Assembly: GCA_963786495.1 (NCBI GenBank)
Contig: CAWAZL010000004.1
Span: 265,884 to 329,883, forward strand
Length of the DNA stretch: 64,000 nucleotides
From: JALZKA01 sp963786495
GTDB lineage: Bacteria > Actinomycetota > Thermoleophilia > Solirubrobacterales > 70-9
Reading direction: 5' to 3'
The first letter of the stretch is position 1. Every line of letters starts with the position of its first letter. The notes beneath the pieces are model-generated. The model saw only the letters and a list, made by a program, of their open reading frames with translations, was not told where the DNA came from and made no database searches. Below are positions 27,544-35,952 of the stretch, one piece after another. Position numbers and translations under genes: made by a program.

Positions 27544-28049
27544 ACTCCGAGGGCAAGGAGAGGGTGGCGGTCTGCCCGGGCAGCTACGACCCGGTCACCA
27601 ACGGCCACGTCGACATCATCAAGCGCGTGTCGCGTGTATTCGATCGCGTTGTGGTCGGCGTCGTCGGCCAGTCCATCCGCAAGTCCTCGAGCCTCTTCAG
27701 CCCCGAGGAGCGCCAGGGCTTCCTCGAGCGGGCGGTGGCCGACGCGGGCCTGGAGAACGTCGAGGTGAAGATCTTCTCGAACCTCCTCGTCGACTTCGTG
27801 CGCGAGCAGAACGGCACGGCGATCGTCAAGGGCCTCCGTGCGATCTCCGATTTCGAGTACGAGTTCGAGATGAACCAGCTCAATCGCAAGCTCGCCCCGG
27901 ACATCGAATCCGTCTACATCTTCGCCTCGTCCGAGTTCAGCTTCCTCTCGTCAACGGGCGTCAAGGAGATGGCGACCTTCGGCGGAGACGTATCCGATCT
28001 GGTGCCGTCCGAGGTGGCTGAAGCCCTGGTCAACCGCGTCGAGCGCTGA
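27540..28049 (+). CDS. coaD: Phosphopantetheine adenylyltransferase
   Basis: Penultimate step of coenzyme A synthesis. 169 residues. GSYDPVTNGHVDII carries the nucleotidyltransferase TNGH motif, followed by KGLRAISDFEYEFEMNQLNR and the C-terminal SSTGVKEMA (SSTxxR-type signature, here with K). GTG start overlapping rsmD. Confidence 0.96.
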   Translation: MNSEGKERVAVCPGSYDPVTNGHVDIIKRVSRVFDRVVVGVVGQSIRKSSSLFSPEERQGFLERAVADAGLENVEVKIFSNLLVDFVREQNGTAIVKGLRAISDFEYEFEMNQLNRKLAPDIESVYIFASSEFSFLSSTGVKEMATFGGDVSDLVPSEVAEALVNRVER

Positions 28050-28082
28050 GCGCAGTGCTTGTTTGCCGTCCGCCAAGGATGG

Positions 28083-28141
28083 GCAGGAGCTTGCAGGCGC
28101 GCGGCGAAAAGGCCCCCGTCACTCCTGCAACTAGCTCCTAC
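28083..28141 (+). promoter_or_regulatory. Inverted repeat in the leader between coaD and the SepIVA-like gene
   Basis: GCAGGAGCTTGCAGG at 28083-28097 pairs with CCTGCAACTAGCTCCTAC at 28124-28141, with a 3-base bulge (ACT) and a 26-base loop rich in C and G. It ends 20 bases before the ATG at 28162. It could be a terminator for coaD without a U tract, or a leader structure controlling the downstream gene. Confidence 0.45.
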
Positions 28142-28161
28142 ACGTAAGCTTCCCCCTGCAA

Positions 28162-28623
28162 ATGGACGTCCTTGTACTCATAGACAAGCTCGATGACCTG
28201 ATCCACAACGCGCGGCCGGTGCCGCTCACGGATCAGGTTCGCGTCGATCGCGAGGAGATCTACGACCTCCTCGATCAGATGCGTGCCACGATCCCCGAGG
28301 AGATCAAGCAGGCGCGCTGGATCGTCAAGGAGCGTCAGGAGATGCTGGCCGAGGCGAAGCGCGAAGCTGAGCGCGTCGTCAAGGAGGCCCGCGACCAGCA
28401 GTCGCGCCTGATCTCTGACGAGGAGGTCTACAAGCAGGCCGAGCGTGCCGCCGAGGAGATCATCGAGGACGCGCGCGAGACCGAGCGACAGATTCGCCTG
28501 GGCGCCGAGGACTACGCGGACGAGATCCTGTCGACCCTCGAGGTCAACCTTCAGAAGTTCCTCGCCGCCGTTCAGCGCGGCCGCGACCGGCTCGCCGGCC
28601 GCGACGACGAGCCCCTCGAGTAG
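28162..28623 (+). CDS. SepIVA/DivIVA-like coiled-coil protein
   Basis: 153 residues, highly charged and helical, with a long coiled coil from about residue 40 to 120 (QARWIVKERQEMLAEAKREA..., EIIEDARETERQIRLGAEDYADEI). It opens VLVLIDKLDDLIHNARPVPLTDQVRVDREEIYDLLD in two pieces. It resembles the actinobacterial F0F1-subunit-B-like proteins now called SepIVA, which act in septation and polar growth. Synteny supports this: in Mycobacterium the sepIVA gene precedes DUF177-rnc-smc-ftsY, and here it precedes the same set. Assignment by similarity and order, not proven. Confidence 0.75.
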   Translation: MDVLVLIDKLDDLIHNARPVPLTDQVRVDREEIYDLLDQMRATIPEEIKQARWIVKERQEMLAEAKREAERVVKEARDQQSRLISDEEVYKQAERAAEEIIEDARETERQIRLGAEDYADEILSTLEVNLQKFLAAVQRGRDRLAGRDDEPLE

Positions 28624-28629
28624 AGGCCT

Positions 28630-29133
28630 CTACTCGTATACGGCGCGGACGACCGCCAGGCCGTCCTCAGCCCATGTGACTTCGCCGCCCGCCCACTCGG
28701 CCCACTCGGCCGCCTGTTCCGGCGAGAGGACGTCGCCGATGACTACCGCGCGCGAATGGTCACGAACGCGACGGAAGAGCTGGCGCACGCCATCGGGGTC
28801 CAGCTCTGAAGCCGTGAGGACCGCGATCACGAGGTCCCAGGGGCCGTCGGGCAGTGGGTCCTCGATGCGCCCGAGCCTGAGGTCTTCCCACCCGAGCTCG
28901 CGCGCCTTGAAGACCATCTCCGAGCTCGAGTCGTATCCGGTAATGCGAACGTCGGGGAAGCGGTCGAGCAGGCGCTGAGTCGTCTCCGCCGTTCCAAACC
29001 CGAGCTCGAGGACCACGGCGGGCTCGAAGGGGATGGCGTCGAGCGCGGCGACCTGGAGGTCCTCGTAGCGCGGGACCTCTTCGAGGATGCGCTCGAGGTA
29101 GCTGTCTGGGTCTCTGTTGGGTAGAGGCGTCAT
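28630..29133 (-). CDS. Class I SAM-dependent methyltransferase
   Basis: 167 residues. VVLELGFGTAETTQRLLDRFP is motif I of a Rossmann methyltransferase, VRITGYDSSSEMVFKARELG the ribose-binding acidic loop, and GPWDLVIAVLTASELD motif IV. Substrate unknown. It interrupts the conserved sepIVA-DUF177 order on the opposite strand. The ATG at 29133 shares a CATG with the proposed DUF177 start, so one or both starts may lie further inside. Confidence 0.8.
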   Translation of the reverse strand: MTPLPNRDPDSYLERILEEVPRYEDLQVAALDAIPFEPAVVLELGFGTAETTQRLLDRFPDVRITGYDSSSEMVFKARELGWEDLRLGRIEDPLPDGPWDLVIAVLTASELDPDGVRQLFRRVRDHSRAVVIGDVLSPEQAAEWAEWAGGEVTWAEDGLAVVRAVYE

Positions 29134-29674
29134 GTCTAAGTTTTTCTGTGAAGCCGTGCCTGCGCCATTCAACACGATCGATCTCGCCACCCTGGCATTG
29201 AAGCCGGGCGAGGGCCGGCGGCTTGAACTCGAGCTGATCCCCGAGTCTTTCGTTCTGGGCGGCGAGCCGTACGACTTCGGCTCGAAGTCTGTGCCTGGGC
29301 GTCTGGACGTCTCGCGAACCTCGTCCGGACACGCGATGCGGCTCCAGCTCACGGCGGCGCTGCACGGAATCTGCATGCGCTGCCTGACGCCAGCCACATT
29401 TGACGTCGAGGTTGAATCTCGCGAGGTCGACCAGCCGGGGACGGGCGACGAGGAGCTCGCGAGCCCGTACGTGAACCTCGACGAGCTCGACATTGCCGCG
29501 TGGGCACACGACGCGATCGCCCTCGCCCTGCCGGTGGCGCTGCTCTGCCGCGAGGACTGCAAGGGCCTGTGCCCCGAGTGCGGCATCTCGCTCAACGACA
29601 TTCCGGAGGGTGAGCACGTCCACGAGGCCGAGCTCGACCCCCGCTGGGCGAAGCTCCGCGAGCTGACGGACTGA
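29132..29674 (+). CDS. DUF177 (YceD) family protein
   Basis: About 180 residues. Features of DUF177: a beta-rich centre with RCLTPATFDVEVE preceded by CM, then CREDCKGLCPECGISLN near the C terminus, four conserved cysteines that probably bind zinc. In most bacteria this gene directly precedes rpmF and is linked to 23S rRNA or ribosome synthesis. Here a RAYT element begins at the base after its stop and separates it from rpmF. ATG at 29132 is used; a GTG at 29156 is an alternative that would remove the overlap with the divergent gene. Confidence 0.87.
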   Translation: MSKFFCEAVPAPFNTIDLATLALKPGEGRRLELELIPESFVLGGEPYDFGSKSVPGRLDVSRTSSGHAMRLQLTAALHGICMRCLTPATFDVEVESREVDQPGTGDEELASPYVNLDELDIAAWAHDAIALALPVALLCREDCKGLCPECGISLNDIPEGEHVHEAELDPRWAKLRELTD

Positions 29675-29700
29675 CGCCGGAGGGGTCAGACCCCTCACAC
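29675..29700 (+). repeat. REP palindrome, left end of RAYT element
   Basis: CGCC followed by GGAGGGGTCAGACCCCTCAC and AC. The 17-bp palindrome is 29680-29696. It starts at the first base after the DUF177 stop codon. Confidence 0.9.
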
Positions 29701-29710
29701 AACCTTCACA

Positions 29711-30169
29711 TCAACGAGCGAGCGCGCACCACGTCTCCGCCACCGAGGTGTTGGTCCATGGCCATCTGTCCGGCTCTACGCAGAGCCCAGCCTCGACGGG
29801 GTTGTTCGCGATGTATTTCGTAACGGTGACGAGCTGCTCGTCGGTTGAGATCAGCGTGCACCCGAACCTCCCCTGAAACACATGACCACTCTTGTCATGC
29901 CGCAGGTTGAACCGCTGGGCGTATCGGCTCTGAAGCCGTTGCATCCCTTCGCTGAGGTTTCCTCGGGGGGTCTCAAGGAGGAGATGGACGTGGTTGTTCA
30001 TCAGGCAATACGCAAGCCGATTCCATCCGAACTCGTCGCACGCATCGTTCAGGAGCGCGAGGTACGCCCGACGGTCGGGATCGTCGGTGAAGAGATTTCG
30101 ACGATCAATCCCTCTCGCCCAGACGTGGTACAGCCCACCGTCCAGGATGGGTCGGGGCTTCCGAGGCAT
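29711..30169 (-). CDS. REP-associated tyrosine transposase (Y1/HUH, IS200-like)
   Basis: 152 residues. It opens with MPRKPRPILDGGLYHVWARG and has the FTDDPDRRAYLALL segment of RAYTs. The metal-binding HUH motif is in CLMNNHVHLLLETP (around residue 60), and the presumed nucleophile tyrosine is in LQSRYAQRFN, followed by SGHVFQGRF. Length and motifs fit a complete, possibly active enzyme. RAYTs cut single-stranded DNA at a tetranucleotide 5' of a REP hairpin; here GGAG precedes the hairpin, a plausible guide. ATG start. Confidence 0.92.
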   Translation of the reverse strand: MPRKPRPILDGGLYHVWARGIDRRNLFTDDPDRRAYLALLNDACDEFGWNRLAYCLMNNHVHLLLETPRGNLSEGMQRLQSRYAQRFNLRHDKSGHVFQGRFGCTLISTDEQLVTVTKYIANNPVEAGLCVEPDRWPWTNTSVAETWCALAR

Positions 30170-30226
30170 ACCGTCTACAACCCCGGCAGTTGAAAGCGTG
30201 CCCCTCTAGGGAGGAATGTTAGGAGC

Positions 30227-30252
30227 GTATGAGGGGTCTGACCCCTCCGGCG
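30227..30252 (-). repeat. REP palindrome, right end of RAYT element
   Basis: Inverse of the left end with one mismatch (T for C after the CTCA). The 17-bp palindrome is 30231-30247, written GAGGGGTC-T-GACCCCTC on the plus strand. It ends 23 bases before the rpmF start. Confidence 0.9.
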
Positions 30253-30275
30253 GTAGCTACCCTTCTCGGCCTCAC

Positions 30276-30485
30276 ATGGCCGTCCCCAAGAAGAGAACTT
30301 CCCGCACCCGGCGCGACAAGCGGCGCGCGAACCACACCGCCGCCCGGCCGCGCACGAACCGCTGCCCTCGCTGCCATAGCCCGCGACTTCCGCACCGCGT
30401 CTGCCCGACCTGCGGCACGTACGCGGGCCGCGAGGTGATTCGTCCGGACATCCCAGATGAGCTCGGCGGCCCCGATCAGGAGTAA
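30276..30485 (+). CDS. rpmF: 50S ribosomal protein bL32
   Basis: 69 residues: MAVPKKRTSRTRRDKRRANH, then the zinc-ribbon pairs CPRC and CPTC. The frame extends upstream into the RAYT end, but the family starts at this ATG. The tail is a little longer than usual and acidic (PDIPDELGGPDQE). Its normal upstream neighbour is displaced by the element. Confidence 0.95.
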   Translation: MAVPKKRTSRTRRDKRRANHTAARPRTNRCPRCHSPRLPHRVCPTCGTYAGREVIRPDIPDELGGPDQE

Positions 30486-30488
30486 CCC

Positions 30489-31514
30489 GTGGTGACCGTC
30501 GCTCTAGACGGCCGCGGAGTCGAGCAGGGCCTGGACGTTCTCGCCGAGGGAGCGCGTCGCGCGATGGCGGATGGAATCGATCTGCGGATCTTCGGCGACT
30601 CCCGTGCGCTCAAGGCGCTTCAAGACGCCGGAGCCAAGGTGATCGAGGCTCCTGGTGAGATCTCGAACGAGGACGACCCGGTTGCAAGCGTGCGCTCGCG
30701 CGAGGACGCGTCGATCGTCATGGCGGCAGCAGACGTGGCCGATGGGTACTCCGACGCTTTGGTCAGCGCCGGCCCGACCGGGGCAACGATGACGGCTGCG
30801 CTATTCGCGCTCAGGCGCCTCAGCGGAGTCCGCCGACCGTCCCTGGCCGTCCAGCTTCCCGTGGTTGCGCACGACGGCCCCCCGACGTTGCTCCTCGATG
30901 CCGGCGCGAACACCGAGGCGCGATCACAGGACCTGGTCCAGTCGGCTGTAATGGGCGCAGCCTTTTCCCGTGCTGTCCTTGGCGTCGAAAACCCGCGCGT
31001 CGCTCTGCTCTCGGTCGGCGAGGAGTCGAAGAAGGGCACGGCCGACGTCGTCGAGGCGCACTCCGAGCTCGCCGGCCTTGACGGGATCAACTTCATCGGA
31101 AACATCGAAGGGCGCGACCTGCTGTCAGGCGCGGCCGAGGTGATCGCAACCGACGGGTTCACCGGGAACGTCGCGCTGAAGACGCTCGAGGGGACCGCGA
31201 GGACCGTTGGATCGGCCGTGGGCTCAGCCGCGCGGTCGAATCCCGTCTCGGCCGTGGGCGGGCTGATGCTCAGGCCCGCTCTGGGCGGCTTGCGGAAGAA
31301 GATGGACCCCGACATGACCGGCGGCGCGATCCTCCTTGGGGTGCGCCGCGTCGCGGTCGTCGGGCACGGCAGCTCGGGTCCGGACGGGATCGCCAACGCG
31401 ATTCGGCTGGCCGCGCGCGCGGTTTCGGAGCGCTCGACCGAGCGCACGGCCGAGCTCCTCGGCGTCGGCGGGTGCAACCCGCGGCGAGCTCAAGTGATAG
31501 GAACAGGGCAATGA
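30489..31514 (+). CDS. plsX: Phosphate acyltransferase
   Basis: Forms acyl-phosphate from acyl-ACP for phospholipid synthesis. 341 residues. Conserved ALVSAGPTGATMTAALFAL, LLLDAGANTEAR, NFIGNIEGRDLLSG and ATDGFTGNVALKTLEG. The usual N-terminal DAMGGD is replaced by DGRGVEQG, a divergence to note. GTG start 3 bases after rpmF; stop overlaps acpP. Confidence 0.93.
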   Translation: MVTVALDGRGVEQGLDVLAEGARRAMADGIDLRIFGDSRALKALQDAGAKVIEAPGEISNEDDPVASVRSREDASIVMAAADVADGYSDALVSAGPTGATMTAALFALRRLSGVRRPSLAVQLPVVAHDGPPTLLLDAGANTEARSQDLVQSAVMGAAFSRAVLGVENPRVALLSVGEESKKGTADVVEAHSELAGLDGINFIGNIEGRDLLSGAAEVIATDGFTGNVALKTLEGTARTVGSAVGSAARSNPVSAVGGLMLRPALGGLRKKMDPDMTGGAILLGVRRVAVVGHGSSGPDGIANAIRLAARAVSERSTERTAELLGVGGCNPRRAQVIGTGQ

Positions 31515-31768
31515 GCGTCGACCGCGACACCGTCTTGGAGAAGGTCCGGTCGCATCTGGCGGAGGAGTTGGGGGTCGACGCCGGGTCGATCACCGATGAG
31601 ACTCATTTCCGCGATGACTTGGAAGCCGACTCGCTCGACCTGTATGAGCTGGTGATGGAGCTCGAGGACACCTACGGCGTGAAGATGTCCGAGCAGGAGG
31701 CCGAGGGGATCGTCACCGTCGGGCAGGCCGTCGACTTCGTGGCGGCAAGGGCCGAAGACTCAGGCTGA
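31511..31768 (+). CDS. acpP: Acyl carrier protein
   Basis: 85 residues, acidic. The phosphopantetheine serine is in DLEADSLDLYELVMELED. Start ATG overlaps the plsX stop (ATGA), and the stop overlaps the rnc start (TGATG). Carries growing acyl chains for fatty acid synthesis. Confidence 0.96.
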   Translation: MSVDRDTVLEKVRSHLAEELGVDAGSITDETHFRDDLEADSLDLYELVMELEDTYGVKMSEQEAEGIVTVGQAVDFVAARAEDSG

Positions 31769-32508
31769 TGGCAGAGGGCATCCGCGCGGATGGTCGCGGG
31801 GGGATCGAGGGGCGCACCAAGCGAGCCCCGGGTCCGGCTGCCCTGAGGGCCCTGATCGACGACCTGCCTCGAGGAGGCGCGTGAGCCTGCGCTGACGCAC
31901 TCATCTTGGGTCGACCACCGCGCCGACTCGTACGGGCGGCTCGCGTTCCTGGGTGACAGCGTGCTGGGCCTCGCCATCGCCGAGCACCTCTTCGTCCGCC
32001 ACCCGCGCTCTGACATCGGCCAGCTCACGAAGGTGCACGGCCAAGCCGTCATCGGGCCGCGCGTGCGCGACGATCGCCGTCGAGCTCGGGCCTGCCCGAG
32101 CTGATGGCCGAGCTCCAGCCGCGGTCCTGGACGGCGGTATCGACATCCCGTCGCTGCTCGCGTCTGAGCGGGCGATGGCCTCCGTCTGCGAGTCGGTGAT
32201 CGGCGCCTGTTATCTCCACTACGGCTTCGAGGAGACCGGCACGGCGGTCGTCGCCGCGTTCTCTGAGCAGGTCGGATCTGGCGTCCGAGACCGTGCTCGA
32301 CTTCAAGTCTGCGCTTCAGGAGCGCCTTGCCCGTGACGGCGGCCGGGTCCGCTACGAGGTGACCGAGGAGGAAGGGCCGCCGCACGAGCGCTGCTTCGAG
32401 GTCTCGGCCAGCGTCAACGGGGAGGTCATCGGCAACGGCTCGGGGCGCTCGAAGAAGGCGGCCGAGCAGGCTGCAGCGGCCGAGGCGCTCGACCGCCTGG
32501 GCGAGTAG
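31768..32508 (+). CDS. rnc: Ribonuclease III, heavily frameshifted here
   Basis: Double-strand RNA endonuclease. Net length would be about 244 residues. Pieces in successive frames: N-terminal to LRALIDDLP; then EEAREPALTHSSWVDHR and GRLAFLGDSVLGLAIAEHLF (the catalytic signature, with S for the usual E-V spacing: FLGDSVL); then SGRACATIAVELG and LLASERAMASVCESVIGACYLHYG; then a complete dsRNA-binding domain, DFKSALQERLARDGG to GRSKKAAEQAAAAEALDRLG. At least four single-base shifts occur (near 31867, 32055, 32090-32130, 32274). Essential-gene context argues for sequence error. Confidence 0.82.
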
Positions 32509-32558
32509 CGGTTCCGTCCGGCCCACGCGGCACGCTTGTCACTCTTACCGGCTCGCAT

Positions 32559-34913
32559 ATGCACCTCAGTCCATCTCAATCAAGGGGTTCAAGTCGTTCC
32601 CCGATCGCACGAACCTGGAGTTCGCTCCAGGCGTAAGCGTGATCGTCGGGCCCGAACGGCTGCGGCAAGTCGAACGTCACCGATGCCGTGCTGTGGGCGC
32701 TTGGCGAGCAGAGCCCGCTCTCGGTGCGCGGCCAGTCGATGCAGGACATGGTCTACACGGGCGGCGAGGGCGTGGGGCCCAGCCGCTACGCCGAGGTCGA
32801 GGTCGTCCTCGCCACTGACGAGGGCGACGACGAGCCGCTCGGATTCTCCGAGGTCTCGATCCGCAGCGCGCCTCGATCGCATCCGGTGACGGCGAATACC
32901 GCCTCAACGGCGCTCGCTGCCGCCTGGCCGACGTCGTCGACGTCCTCTCCGACATGAACCTCGGCGGCGAGATGCACTCCGTCATCAGCCAGGGCCGCGT
33001 CGAGGAGATCGTCAACTCGAAGCCGCGCCACCGCCGCATCCTGGTCGAGGAGGCCGCCGGCCTCTCGAAGCACCGCAAGCGCCGCCGCCGCGCCCAGCTT
33101 CGGCTGGAGCGCACGCAGGACAATCTCGACCGCGCGCTCGACGTCGAGCGCGAGGCCCGCCGCCGCCTGCGCCCGCTGAAGCAGCAGGCCCAGGCCGCCG
33201 ACATCCACTCCCGCCTCGAGCGCGAGTCGAACGAGCTGCGCGCCCAGCTCCTGGCCGCCGAGGCGGGTGCGGGCGCCGAGGAGCTCGCCGCAGCCGAGAA
33301 GCGCGCGGCCGCAGGCGCGCAAGCAGCGCGAGGCGGTCGAGGCCGATCTGGCGGTCGTCACCAAGAAGCGCTCGGAGATCGAGGCGCGCCTCGCCGACCG
33401 CGACCGCGAGCGCACCGAGGCATGGGGGCGCCTGACGAGCCTCCGCGCCGCGGGCGAGCGACTTTCGGCCCGCGCCGACGCGCTGGCCGCTCGCCGCGAC
33501 CATCTGCGCCACGAACTCGAGCGTCGCCGCTCCGCGCTCGGGTGCGCTGGCCGCCGAGATCGCCGCCGAGGCCGAGCGGGCCGGGCGGCGACCCGGTCGA
33601 CGTCGGGCTCGAGCGCGCGGTCACCGCCACGCGCGAGGCGTTCGAGGCGCTCGGCCGTGCGCAGGGCGCCGACTCCGAAGGCGACGCGCGCGACCGAGGT
33701 CGGCCGTGCCCGTGACTCGCTCGACCTGGCGGCCCGCACCGCGCGGCAGCTCGAGGACCTCCTCGGCCGCCGGCGCCAGGACTCGATCGAGCGCCGCATC
33801 ACGATCGAGGGCGATCTTTTGCAGGACGTCGAGGCCTTGTGCGAGGCGGCAGCCACCGCGCGCGACGCCACCGGCAAGCGGGCCGACGTCGCTCGAGGCC
33901 AGGACGCTCAGCGAGTCCGAGTCCGACGAGACGACCGCCGCCCTGCGCGAATGCTCGCGCCAGGACGCCGAGATCCAGGCCCGCCTGCGGACCGCGGGCG
34001 AGGAAGTGACGCAGGCCGAGGTGCGCGCCGCGCACCTGCGCGACCGCTCGCGACGAGGCCGCAGGCGAGCTCAAGCGGATCTCCGAGGCGCTCGGCCGCG
34101 AGATCGCTCCGGCGGACAAGCCGCTCGACCGAAACCGAGCGCACCGAGATCGACGCGAAGCTCGAGCGGCTCGCTCGCCGCCGCGAGGCGCTGGGCCCCG
34201 TCAATCCCCTCGCCGAGCGCGAGTACGAGGAGGCCAGGACCTACGTCCAGGAGCTCGAGGAGCAGCGCACGGACCTCGAGGCGGCGATGAAGGAGCTCGA
34301 GGGCCTGATCGCCGAGACCGACCGCAAGATCACCGCCGACTTCGAGGAGACCTTCGAGGCGGCGCGCAAGAACTTCGAGGAGCTGATCGAGCACCTATTC
34401 CCGGGAGGCCGCGGTCGCCTCCGGCTGGTCACCGAGCGCACGCCGAAGCCGGTGATCGGCGGAGGCGAGGCTCCCGCGGCCGAAGGCGAAGCGCCCGACG
34501 ACGATCCCGACGAGGAGGCGCAGAGCGACTTCGAGGGGCACGGCGTCGAGATCGAGGTGACGCCGGCGGGGAAGGCCATGCGAAAGCTCCAGCTGCTCTC
34601 GGGCGGCGAGAAGTCGCTGGTGGCGCTTGCCTTCGTCTTCTCCGTCTTCATGGCGCGCCCCTCGCCCTTCTACATCCTCGACGAGGTCGAGGCCGCGCTC
34701 GACGACGCGAACATCGACCGCTTCCTCCAGCTCGTCCGCCGCTTCTCGGACCGCGCGCAGTTCATCGTGGTCACGCACCAGAAGCGCACGATGGACGCGG
34801 CCGACGTCCTCTACGGCGTCTCGATGGCGCGCGGCGGCATCACCAAGGTCGTCTCGCGCCGCATGCCGGAAGCCGCAGAACAGCCATCGCTCGAAGCTGC
34901 CGACGCGGCTTAG
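32559..34913 (+). CDS. smc: Chromosome segregation protein SMC, short and heavily frameshifted here
   Basis: The N-terminal ATPase head reads SISIKGFKSFPDRTNLEFAPG, then GP-NGCGKSNVTDAVLWALGEQ (Walker A, with one extra base at 32654). After SVISQGRVEEIV and EEAAGLSKHRKRRR comes charged coiled coil. The C-terminal head has GPVNPLAEREYEEA, LQLLSGGEKSLVALAF (signature) and YILDEVEAALDD (Walker B). About ten frame changes occur. Total length is only about 785 codons against roughly 1150-1200 for the family. The missing part is arm and hinge: no hinge-like segment is recognisable in 33080-34190. Confidence 0.85.
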
Positions 34914-34974
34914 GCCGGCGTCGGGGCAGCCGCGACTGTCTGCTTCGGGATGACTGGAGTGGGAAGACGTCTTC

Positions 34975-35952
34975 GTGCTGCGCGATGGCGTGAGGCACCT
35001 CGGCTCGGGCAAGCCGAAGCCGCGGAAGCACGCCGCAGGGTTCTTCGGGCGTCTTCGCGACAATCTCGTCGCGCAGCCGCAGGCGCATGACGGCCGAGGT
35101 CTCGGCGAGCTTCTTCGACCGGCTCGACGCTGAGGCGTTCGAGCGCCTGGAGGAGGCGCTGATCCTCGCCGACGTCGGCGCTCCGGTGACCGCCGACGTC
35201 GTCGGTCGCCTCGAGACCGAGGTGTCCACGGGCGCTGTGGCGCAGGGGGACGCGGCGCGCGCACGCGTCTGGTCGAGCTCTTGGCCGAGGTGGCGCAGCC
35301 CGACGGCCCCCCTCGCATCGACCTGACCCATGGACCGACGGTGATCATGGTCGTCGGCGTGAACGGGACCGGCAAGACGACCACGATCGGAAAGCTCGCG
35401 CATCTCGATGTCGTCGCGGCTCGGGCGCCGCACGATCGTCGGCGCCGCGGACACCTACCGCGCTGCCGCGATCGAGCAGCTCGAGACGTGGGCGGAGCGC
35501 TCGGGAACCGAGATCGTGAAGGGACAGCCGGGCGGCGACCCGGGTGCGGTCGTCTTCGACTCGATCGCCGCGGCCGAGGCCCGCGGTGCCGACGTCGTGA
35601 TCATCGACACGGCGGGCCGGCTCCACACCCACGGCAACCTGATGGAGGAGCTTGCCAAGGTCAGAGCGTGTCGCGAGCAAGCGTCTCGAGGGCGCTCCTC
35701 ACGAGACGCTGATCGTGATCGACGCGACCACCGGTCAGAACGGCCTCCGCCAGGCTCGCGCCTTCGCCGAGGCCGCCGGAGTGACGGGCGTCGTCCTGAC
35801 GAAGCTCGACGGCACGGCCAAGGGCGGCATCGCGCTTGGCGATCGCGTCCGAGTTGGGAACGCCGGTAAAGATGATCGGCGTGGGGGAGGGGCTCGAGGA
35901 CCTGCGGCCCTTCGACGCGCGCGAGTTCTGCGAGGCACTGATCGGTGATTGA
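34975..35952 (+). CDS. ftsY: Signal recognition particle receptor FtsY, frameshifted here
   Basis: Membrane-associated GTPase receptor for SRP. About 324 residues. Start uncertain (GTG 34975 assumed). HAAGFFGRLRDNL begins the N domain, RRRMTAEVSASFFDRLDAEAFERLEE continues it. G domain: VVGVNGTGKTTTIGKLA, then VGAADTYRAAAIEQLETW, DTAGRLHTHGNLMEELAKV, TKLDGTAKGGIAL and the end MIGVGEGLEDLRPFD. Five single-base shifts (near 35069, 35265, 35420, 35665, 35837). The stop shares bases with the next gene's ATG (TGATG). Confidence 0.87.

Larger units (their letters stand above)
29675..30252 (-). mobile_element. RAYT (REP-associated tyrosine transposase) element bounded by inverted REPs
   Basis: About 578 bases. 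The ends are inverted copies that agree over 25 of 26 bases: left 29675-29700, right 30227-30252, each containing the GGAGGGGTCAGACCCCTCA core. The minus-strand transposase gene lies between. The element sits exactly between the DUF177 stop and rpmF, splitting a gene pair that is normally adjacent. Terminal REPs facing inward round a RAYT gene are the known layout of these elements. No target-site duplication is obvious. Confidence 0.85.

Noticed and set aside
29675..30252. A classical IS200/IS605 insertion sequence
   Set aside because: The protein is longer than TnpA of IS200, has RAYT motifs, there is no TnpB or IscB partner, and the ends are the same palindrome dispersed as short REPs.
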